A DNA stretch of 64,000 nucleotides from Merzomyia westermanni (taxonomy: Eukaryota > Arthropoda > Insecta > Diptera > Tephritidae): positions 159,947,492 through 160,011,491 of the forward strand of contig OX465288.1 of the NCBI GenBank assembly GCA_949987695.1, read 5' to 3'. Positions within the stretch are counted from its first letter, which is position 1; each line of letters opens with the position of its first letter. A model generated the notes under the pieces. That model was given only the letters and a program-made list of their open reading frames with translations. It was not told the DNA's origin and did no database searches. The position numbers and the translations under genes were made by a program. Below, one piece after another: positions 56,420-64,000 of this stretch.

Positions 56420-57060
56420 TTTAAACTATGACTCCGGCCATAGTTTCACTTTCGATTTCAATTTACCAACTTTATCGATTTCAAGTAGCTCTTAACTTTC
56501 GATTATAATTTACACTTCCTTGGTTCCGCTTGCTGTATCAATTTCGCCTTCGAATCGTTTTCTTTTATACTTCCGGTCCCAATTTAGGTTCATTTTAAGT
56601 TTTGGCTTTAAATCCCATGTCTTTTCCGGCACCGGTTTCGAAAAGCATTCTTTTCGCAATATCGGTTACTGTTTCAATCTGTATACAGGTTACGATCAGG
56701 TTTACGAGTTCCAGCTTCCGTCCCTATTTCGGTTTGGTTTGGTTTCAGTTTAAATTTTGATGTCTGTTCCGATATCTGGCTCGATTGCAGCCTAGCTCTG
56801 AATATCGCTTTGATCTAAATTAAATCTCTGCGTTCAATGCTTACTGGACTCAGTCTGGGTTTCAATCTCTTTTCAGGTTTCCATCTAAGTTCAATCCCTT
56901 CCCCATTTTCGATCATTGTTTCGGTTTCAGTCTATGTTTTGGCTTCGATTTCTGATCAATCTCTCCTCCGTTTTCGGTCTAGGTTCCGCTTTCAATCTCT
57001 GTTCTTGTATCGATCTCATCTCCGTTTTCGATCTGTGCCACGGTTCAATCAGGCAATTAC
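56420..57060 (+). repeat. Degenerate GGTTTCAATCTC-type minisatellite
   Basis: Irregular repetition of TTTCGATTTC, GGTTTCAGTCT, CCGTTTTCGATCT and similar 12-24-base words. Open frames here (Ser/Phe/Arg-rich) follow from the repeat and are not genes. 56224-56419 is featureless. Confidence 0.55.
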
Positions 57061-58487
57061 ATCCCCTTTAAATAGATCTTTCCAGAGAAATTTGATTTGT
57101 CTGAAGCTTAGTTTAGTTTCGAATTAGGTGGCGCTTTTAAATTTGACCAGGTATTTCTCAAAATCTGTTCACTTAAAACCCCCTGTAATATTTGTTGTCA
57201 ATAGTTTCCGTCAGATTATGTTTTTATGGCCCACTGAACCGTCGATTTCCTCAACTAAAATTATTGAGTTTGAAGTCTAAATTAACTTTATGTTGTTGTT
57301 ATCAAAATCAAATCAATTTGAGCAATGTACAAGTATAGAAGTTTAACAGCCCAAGTAACCACTAAAACGATTTATCTTTCCTAAGCCACTCTAGACCGTC
57401 GAGGTATTGAAGCATGACACTAATTGGTGCGCACTAAGCCAACACTAAAAATATTATTTCTTTTATTTATATACCAAATTATTGAGTGTGTCTTTAAGCA
57501 TTGAACTTCAACGATTACAACGAAAAAAATTTAATAAATATTGTTGTTGTTTTAATCTATTTGTGTTGCAACACCAAAGTCGAGCGCTAATAAGGCCAAG
57601 GCAGCAGCGTTTTTGGACAGCTAAATGCCTCCTAGGCTTATGCCACAGCTGCCGCCTACTTGCGGGGATGCCTAATGAACTGTGTAATTGTGTAAAACGA
57701 TTTACTGTGCAAACCTAAAAATATATTCATCGGGATGTTTGGTTAAATATAGCCAATTTCGAATATGCGTGGAAAGAAAAAAAAAACCGTGAAAAAATAC
57801 TACAAAAACATTTCACTGAAGAAGACTAATATTTACGTTTATTATGAAAGCAAATATATGTATTTATATATAATAATACTAACGATTACATTAGTTTGCT
57901 AACGAAGCGAATAAAAGTTGAGCAGCTTATAAATGATGCGCGCCTCTTACGAAGTTTAATAAAAGAGAAATATTCCAAGAAAATCTCTACATTCCTAAGT
58001 ACCAGAGCTCCTGAATAAATGTCAATGAACTTAAATCTCTTCTCTATTAAATTTCTGGTATAAAGTAATGGTAGACCTCCTTTGTACTGTTTTTCTTTCT
58101 CTCTCTTGGAAAAAGTGTGTGAGAAAGAGCGAGCATTTGTTCTGATTCTTCGGTGAACTCTTATGTTGGAGCCGTTATAATTACCTCAACAATATATATG
58201 TATATGCAAGTAGAATGTAAAGGAAAATTACTTAACCTTTGGTATGCTAATAATAATTTGAAGTGATATACTTATTTGTAGTGGGGCTTCGAAATAAGCT
58301 TTTTAAGCAGAAATGCATTCGGAGAAATTTACTTTAGAGTCCTCCGTAAAGCCACTTTTGTAAAGAAATTAACCTGTGATCTTCAATATGGTAGACAAGC
58401 ACACCACCACATCACCCCTGCCGTGACCCTCCGTATACGAGCAGAAAAACTTGGAAGCTACTTATTATTTGCAGGCAAAGTATTATA
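57061..58487. other. No gene seen
   Basis: A 78-codon frame at 57482 is not supported by any family feature. Confidence 0.3.
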
Positions 58488-58489
58488 TA

Positions 58490-58859
58490 CAAGGTGGCGC
58501 AAAAGTAATCCTCCTATCAGAAAATGCTATAAATTTTGCGATTGGCCCCTAAAGTCAGTTCTGTTTTGACATTTGTGTAGTAAACACATGCGAAATACAC
58601 GTTAATAAACAATGTTACGCTACACTGCTCCAGAACGCGGAATATTGCTGACTATTTATTTGACCAATAATCGGTCGGGGCCAAACGGTTACTGTGAATG
58701 GTGAGCGCTACAGAGCAATGATCAACGAGTTCTTTTTGCCGCAACTTGATGAATTGGGATTGGAAAACATGTGGTTCCAACAAGACGGTGCAACAGCACA
58801 CACTGCACGTGCCACAACCGATATGCTGAACATCGGAAGCTTACTTTTGCGCCACCTTG
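58490..58859 (+). mobile_element. DD41D-derived MITE, copy 3
   Basis: 370 bp with perfect CAAGGTGGCGCAAAAGTAA ends, TA at 58488-58489 and 58860-58861. ATG 58612 opens MLRYTAPERGILLTIYLTNN, which aligns with the first residues of the 47.4-kb transposase; after the deletion junction the sequence codes NGERYRAMINEFFLPQLDEL then WFQQDGATAHTA. It has lost the first and third catalytic Asp. Confidence 0.95.
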
Positions 58860-59407
58860 TAGGAACGTTAAGGAGTTTACCGGAACCGGAATCAGAATCG
58901 CATTTTTAAAATCGTTTGATCAAGTCAGCGACGAAATCGGAGATTGAAATAGGGTACAAGAATCATTAAATGCAAGTAACATGTGAAATAAACTTTATTT
59001 CGTCGAGTTGTTGAAATTCAAGCACAAACCCGCCATACTTTATTATACCTTTCATGAACATGAAATGGTATTATAACTTTGGTCCGATGTTTGTAAGCAT
59101 GAGAAGAAGAAGAGATGGGCCCACCAATAAGTATACCGTAATTATCAGGGCGATGAGCTGAGTCGATTTAGCCATGTCACTCTGTCCGTCTGTCTGTTTG
59201 TCCTCAGTTTTTGAGATATCTTGATGAAATTTGGTATGGAGCCGCCATTTTGCATGATATTAATCATTCGTCGGAATCAGCAAGATCGGAACAATACAAC
59301 GCATAGCTCCCATACAATCGATAGTTTCGATAAATGGGTTTTGGGCTATAAATTTTGCAACTAAAAAGATAGGAACGTAAAGTTTTGCAGGTTTGGTACT
59401 TATTATA

Positions 59408-60574
59408 CGGGTGGCTAATGAAAGCCGCTACCAAAAAAAAATTAAATAACTTTTTTTCTGTTTAATGAATCTGGTAAATTTTTTTTTATTTTGCAGATTG
59501 ACTTTTACATTTAACAAAAATGGATAACTGGGACACTGAAACAAGAATTTGGATTGTCCGCCGCTATCACGCACTGGAGTCCGTAGTTTCGGTTCAAAGA
59601 GAGTATAGGCGCACGTTTGGCGGCAATCCTCCGAGCAGATGGACCATAATAAGACTTGTAAACAATTTTGCCGAGCATGGGACAGTCAACAGAAGACCTT
59701 ACCATCGAAACCCTTCAGTTCGAACGGAGGAAACAATCGCTGCTGTAGCTGCTGCCATACAAAACAATCCACGTGTTTCGACAAGAAGCTTATCTGCTCA
59801 AATGGGTGTAAGCAGACCGTCATTACAGTCAATTATGCACAAAGATTTGGACTTATTCCCATATAAAATTCAAATGGCCAAATGGATTTAAACGTGAGTG
59901 CTTCCAACCCACAGATACTCCATGAGACGGAATTGCATCCACTTCGTGTCACAGTGTGGTGTGCAGTTTCATCACGCTGCATTGTCGGGCCCTACTTCTT
60001 CGAAGAAAACGGTCACACCGTTACGTTTACTAGAGACCGTTACTTGAGCATGTTGAGAGAGTTTTTCTATCCAGAACTACGCCGAATGAGAATTTCTTTC
60101 AACTCTGTGTGGTTTCAGCAAGATGGTGCAGCTCCTCATATAGCCCAACCTGTTATGACAGAATTGCGACGAAAATTTCCCAATAAGCTGATATCCAGAA
60201 ACTCCACATTCCGTTGGCCACCCAGGTCGCCTGACCTTACTGCACCTGACTTTTTCTTGTGGGGTTATTGCAAACAGGAAGTCTTCAAAGCAAACCCAAC
60301 AAATTTGAATGAACTAAGGCAATCCATTCGAGAAACAATTGCGGCTATTCCTGTCTCAACTCTCCAAGCAGTAATGAACAACTTTTTGGTAAGATGCCGC
60401 ACATGCATCGACGAGCAGGGGGGGGCATTTAAAATCCATTATTTTTAAAACTAATTAAGCTATATTTAATAAAATTTAATGAGCTTTAACATGAATAAAA
60501 GAAAAATGAATTCCATACACTGAAAAAAAAATTATTTGAGTTTCTTAATGTAGCAAAATTCATCAGCCACCCTG
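59408..60574 (+). mobile_element. DD41D transposon, second family, internally deleted
   Basis: Ends CGGGTGGCTAATGAA and (complemented) CAGGGTGGCTGATGAA; TA at 59406-59407 and 60575-60576. The empty site is preserved in the HINE's own next unit, at about 60711-60740 (TACTTATTATACATGTAATT). Confidence 0.95.
59520..60448 (+). pseudogene. DD41D transposase lacking the first catalytic Asp
   Basis: ATG 59520 gives 123 codons of the DNA-binding half (TETRIWIVRRYHAL; VRTEETIAAVAAAI; SAQMGVSRPSLQSIMHKDL). It stops at 59889-59891 just where an internal deletion of roughly 140 bases removed the segment that should contain FSDEAHF. Another frame then resumes (from about 59910) with HPLRVTVWCAVS, WFQQDGAAPHIA (second Asp) and LTAPDFFLWGY (third Asp), 41 residues apart, ending at 60448. 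It is a different lineage from the 47.4-kb element (distinct ends, strongly diverged protein). Inactive. Confidence 0.9.
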
Positions 60575-60951
60575 TACATGTAATTTGTGTAGTGATCAGC
60601 CAGATCCGACCTACATAACATATAGCTCCCATACAATCGATAGTTTCGATAAATGGGGTTTGGGCTATAAATTTTGCAATTAAAAAGATAGGAACGTAAA
60701 GTTTGGCAGATTTGGTACTTATTATACATGTAATTTGTGTAGTGATCAGCCAGATCCGACCTACATAACATATAGCTCCCATACAATCGATTGTTCCGAT
60801 AAATGGGGTTTTGGGCTATGTATCTTTAAATTTACAGTTTTGCAGAGTTTGTACTAATTGTGAGTAAGGATCGGACACTTAACACAGTGATGCGTATTCA
60901 TGAAAGGTATAAAGTCTTCAGCACAGTAGACGACATCCCTTTCCTTACTTG

Positions 60952-61740
60952 TTTTATTTTATTTTTGTTTCTTTTATTTTATTTCATCTTATTTTGTATA
61001 CCAACAAATCAATTGAATTTCCTTTTCTATCCTAATAAAAACTTTTAATAACTAATTAAATATAATTATTAAAACAAATTAATTTTCATAAATAAAAAGA
61101 AAAATTATTATTATTGGCCTTAAGCTCTTTTATAGTCATGGTATTTTATTTTATTTTATTTTATCTTATTTTATTTTATTTTATTATATTTTACTTTATT
61201 TTATTTTACTTATAAAATATTATTTAATTTTATTTTATTTTATTTCATTTCATTTGATTTTATTTTATTTTGTTTTATATTATATTATTTTATTCTCTCC
61301 TATTTTATTTTATTTTACTCCATTTTATTTTTTTTTTTATTTCATTTCACTTCATTTTATTGCATATTATATTATTTTATTTTATTTTATTTTATTTTAG
61401 CATATTTTATGAGCTTAAGACCAGTTGATATAATTCTTTAGTCAATTATGATTATTTTTATACTGTATCCTGTAAATGTTTGTTGCTTTTAATTTTTTCT
61501 TTAATCAAAAATAATAATAATTGACTAACGAATTATTATCATTTAGTTTTGAGCTCATAAAACTTACAAAAATAAGTAAAATGAACAGACCGTAAAAACC
61601 AATAACAAAATTATGTTATTTTATTTTGATTTATTTTATTTTATTTTATTTCTTTTGGCTTTATTGAATTTAATTTAATTTAATTTTTTTTACTTCATTT
61701 TATTTTATTTTAATTCATTTTATGGTCTTCTTTTCTTCAG
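60952..61740 (+). repeat. (TTTTA)n satellite-like low-complexity DNA
   Basis: Pentanucleotide TTTTA/TTTTAT runs at 60955-61000, 61139-61405 and 61615-61720, with substitutions, separated by fragments of family P (GGCCTTAAGCTC near 61113, TTTTGAGCTCATAA near 61546). 61741-61870 is a CTTT/CTTC-rich stretch. Confidence 0.75.
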
Positions 61741-61877
61741 CTGCCTTTCTATTCTTTTCTTTGCTGTTGCTTTCCTTTATTTTCCTCTTCTGTCTTCTGT
61801 CTTCTCTTTTCTCTTTGTTTTGTTTCTTTTTTTTGCTTTAGCGCTTAGTAATATAGTTTATATTTTTATATACAAGT

Positions 61878-62275
61878 ATTCATGAAACGAGCTCAAGGCC
61901 AAGAATAATAATTTTTCAGTTTTTGCATTTTTATGAAAATTATTATTGTTTGTATGAAGTGGTTCATGCATATGGTAAAGAAGAATATAACTAGGAGTTT
62001 AGATGACATCAAAACCAGCGTATTGTTAGCTTAATGGTTAGCAATGCGTGCTAAAATTTCTCTAATGAAGAAGCTTAGCAGCTTCCGAAATGGATCTATA
62101 AGAAAAGCTATGGCGGTTGTCTCAAAACATTTTTCCTACTCTATTCAATCAAAAAACTTTTAATAATTAACTAAAAATGATTATTTAAAAATAAAAACAA
62201 TAATAATTTTCATAAAAATTCAAAAAGTGAAAAATTATTATTCTTGTCCTTGAGCTCGTTTCATGAATACTTGAA
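61878..62275. repeat. Family P, palindrome enclosing an insert
   Basis: Termini TATTCATGAAACGAGCTCAA (61879-) and its complement (about 62240-62271); arms of about 80 bases. The loop holds the unit TTAGCTTAATGGTTAGCAAT..TTTCTCTAATGAAGAAGC, in opposite orientation to the copy at 20100-20440. Beyond it, TGTACAGGC..AAATCAGCAAAAATTG matches the flank at about 20380-20420, so the repeat is longer than the palindrome. Confidence 0.65.
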
Positions 62276-62749
62276 AATGTACAGGCCGAAAATCAGCAAA
62301 AATTGTTGGTATAAAAAAGCAATATTTTTATCTACTTTATTTGATTTTCTTTTATTAACCGTTCGCAATGTAACTAGAGCAAAAATTGGTATATGTTTTT
62401 CAGTCTTCGTATATTCATAGATTTATCTTACCCTAGAATAGCTTGATATTGAAATATACGAAATCGGGCGATAACCACTCCTACTTTTACTTGTAGAAAA
62501 AATTCCAAAAAATTGAATGAATAGTGAAATTGTGCTGATAAAATTTTAAGAAAATTTTGTTAACATACAACTTTCGAGCAAAAACAAAATTTCAGGAGCT
62601 TTTATGACCCCAATTTCTGCGCCGAAGGTTAAACGAAAAAAGTGTTGCAAGAAAAACAATAACTATAGAGTGAAGAGCAAAGTGAAAAGTGAGAAGGGTT
62701 AAAGTGAATTCATGGAAATAGAATGTGGAGCAACAACAAATACGAACTG
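62276..62749. other. No gene seen
   Basis: The first part continues family P; the rest is AT-rich and may be intron if the adjacent exon candidate is real. Confidence 0.3.
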
Positions 62750-62905
62750 GTGGCAAATAACGACTGCTTATCATTGGGATTACAGCATAATCTTGGGGAC
62801 TTTGTGCCATTGTATGAGCGAGACGTGACAAGACTTTGCGCTGCTTAACTTCATTCTTATAGTCATTTATTTCTTCAACACGATACGCCTTCAGATACAA
62901 TTGTA
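62750..62905 (-). CDS. Candidate internal exon, protein not recognised
   Basis: Minus strand reads QLYLKAYRVEEINDYKNEVK, then QRKVLSRLAHTMAQSPQDYA and VIPMISSRYLPP, a charged, protein-like composition unlike the surrounding noise. CAG just upstream (AAGCAAGCAG at about 62910) after a T/C-containing stretch could be a splice acceptor; a donor is unclear (GTAATC at about 62790). The frame has a stop upstream beyond the acceptor, as an exon should. If real it belongs to a gene with long introns extending outside the window. Chance frame is the alternative. Confidence 0.25.
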
Positions 62906-64000
62906 CAACTGCTTGCTTAGGGCGCGAATTACATACTTACATAATGTTTTGCGTAGTAGATAAAATGGAAAATTGCTAACGAGATTGTAAGCGTAAACGA
63001 AGGAGGTAATTGTGATTGCCATCTGTCGTTGCTGTATGTTCTGTTTGCTGATGGTGTTGAGTATTTGCCTATCTTTGTTTTTTGCTTGCTCATCCAAATT
63101 GTACTAGACTTGTAATCCGTCCAAATCATTTAAATTTATATTATTCGCTCCAGTGCTCTTTCATTTGTCCAATAAACACTAATGTCAATATAGTAGTACA
63201 GCAAGCTTTTTGATAGCATTTTTATATGCAACACGACTATTGGGACTAATGAAATCTTGAGTTGAGGTCAAGGCCGCTAAAAAAATGTTGGAATTTCAAA
63301 AATTATTTGGAGTGCAATAAGGAAAGCTGTGATAATTCAGAGCATGAATGTTGAGTGCGGATGAGTTGGACGGGATAATTATTGTGAAGTGAAAAAAGAT
63401 GTAGACACCTTTAGTGAGAAAGAGCAGCACGAGAAGGTTCGCCTAATAACCAACGACGAAGTTTGTTTAGACTACGATCATGGTAGAGAGCCCTGCTGAT
63501 TGATTATGTTAAAACTGGTAAAAGATCTCGTCACAAAGGCTCCCAAAACCGATCTAGCGTGCTTGCATACTTTTGGGGAGCATAAAAAAGCAAAGTTTTT
63601 TTTCTATTTTTGATGTGCTCGTTTGATGAACTGCCTCTACGGACTTACCTTTGGAGTATGCTTGCTGAGAAGTAAAGAGACTATGGGGTTGGAAATGGTT
63701 TCTAATGAAACTGATACATACATCTAAATCTATTAAGACACGCTACTCAACGTTACTGACACAACGGGCATGAAATAGCCACTTCTGGTTTAGCGGACCC
63801 CATTCGACCTTTTGTGTGTTTATTAGAATCTCCAATAAGTGGAGCTTTATTGCGGGGTCTACAGCTATTAGCTTTTATTCGTAAAGTCTAGAGAGTATTT
63901 GACCAGTAGAACTCCTATCACGTTACTGCTTGATTACGTAAGGAAATTTGTCAGTTTCGCCATCGCGGTCTCCGGCTTTTGCTTGCTTGGGTAAGAAAGT
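62906..64000. other. No feature recognised
   Basis: Moderately AT-rich; minus frames at 62929-63129 look like chance. No repeat termini seen before the window ends. Confidence 0.3.

Larger units (their letters stand above)
59045..60951 (+). mobile_element. HINE, three internal units, split by a DD41D element
   Basis: TACCTTTCATGAA at 59046-59058, the (GTCT)n region at about 59180, ATAGCTCCCATA units at about 59307, 60627 and 60776, then TTCATGAAAGGTA at about 60898 and CTTACTTG at 60951. The terminal hairpin is damaged (GTCTTCA..). It has one more internal unit than the copy at 12160-12764. Confidence 0.85.

Noticed and set aside
56520..57127. Two Ser/Phe/Arg-rich open frames as secreted or structural proteins
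   Set aside because: They follow from the GGTTTCAATCTC-type minisatellite; no signal peptide and no conserved residue pattern.
61139..61405. Functional AT-rich replication origin or matrix attachment site
   Set aside because: Simple (TTTTA)n expansion explains it; no evidence for function.
62020..62060. tRNA gene at GTTAGCTTAATGGTTAGCAA
   Set aside because: A-box-like only; no B box GGTTCGA at 30-40 bases and no cloverleaf 3' half. It belongs to repeat family P.

Overview
The window reads as nuclear DNA of a fly, most likely a tephritid fruit fly. It is AT-rich, has two ordinary-looking insect genes in about 64 kb, and is otherwise packed with dipteran transposable elements: DINE-1/mini-me-like Helentron derivatives with (GTCC/GTCT)n tracts, DD41D IS630-Tc1-mariner elements (the rosa-type spacing first reported from tephritids), hAT elements, tRNA-derived SINEs and LINE fossils. 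The species call is inference; nothing here is bacterial or viral.

Host genes. On the minus strand, 8642-7668 is a complete intronless mitochondrial 2-oxoglutarate/malate carrier (SLC25A11 type, 324 aa) with a poly(A) signal just after the stop. On the plus strand, 16843-17892 is a complete 349-aa protein joining an N-terminal CFAP97/Hemingway-like segment to a cyclophilin fold that has lost most of its active-site residues. Weaker candidates are a possible exon at 62905-62750 and a decayed coding stretch at 53130-52330, both minus strand and neither recognised.

Mobile-element layout. 0-5 kb: two head-to-tail HINE-like elements, then a repeat (family X) carrying a SINE and a foldback element. 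5-6 kb: Jockey-type LINE tail. 11.3-15.1 kb: a small DD41D-derived MITE, a nearly complete HINE, and a long LINE reverse transcriptase. 18-25 kb: minisatellite, palindromic elements, a SINE, a dead DD41D transposon, and a second copy of family X. 26.9-35 kb: LINE fossils, a hAT element with an 8-bp target duplication and a surviving first exon, and an endonuclease fossil. 38-43.4 kb: a near-perfect hairpin MITE and a tandem duplication with a MITE exactly at its junction. 46.9-49 kb: a three-level nest (family X, then a hAT-type MITE, then an apparently intact DD41D transposon). 50-52.3 kb: LINE RNase H tail and two tandem-repeat blocks. 55-56.2 kb: a Tc1-like palindromic element holding two SINEs. 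58.5-61 kb: another MITE and a HINE split by a third DD41D element. 61-62.3 kb: (TTTTA)n and a palindromic repeat.

The value of the window is its stratigraphy. Several insertions can be proved from inside the window because an unoccupied copy of the same target is also present, giving exact ends and target-site duplications. No new defence or metabolic system was found. The best leads are the dead-cyclophilin fusion gene, the intact DD41D transposase with its MITE progeny, and the foldback element built of GGAGTACTC-like units.
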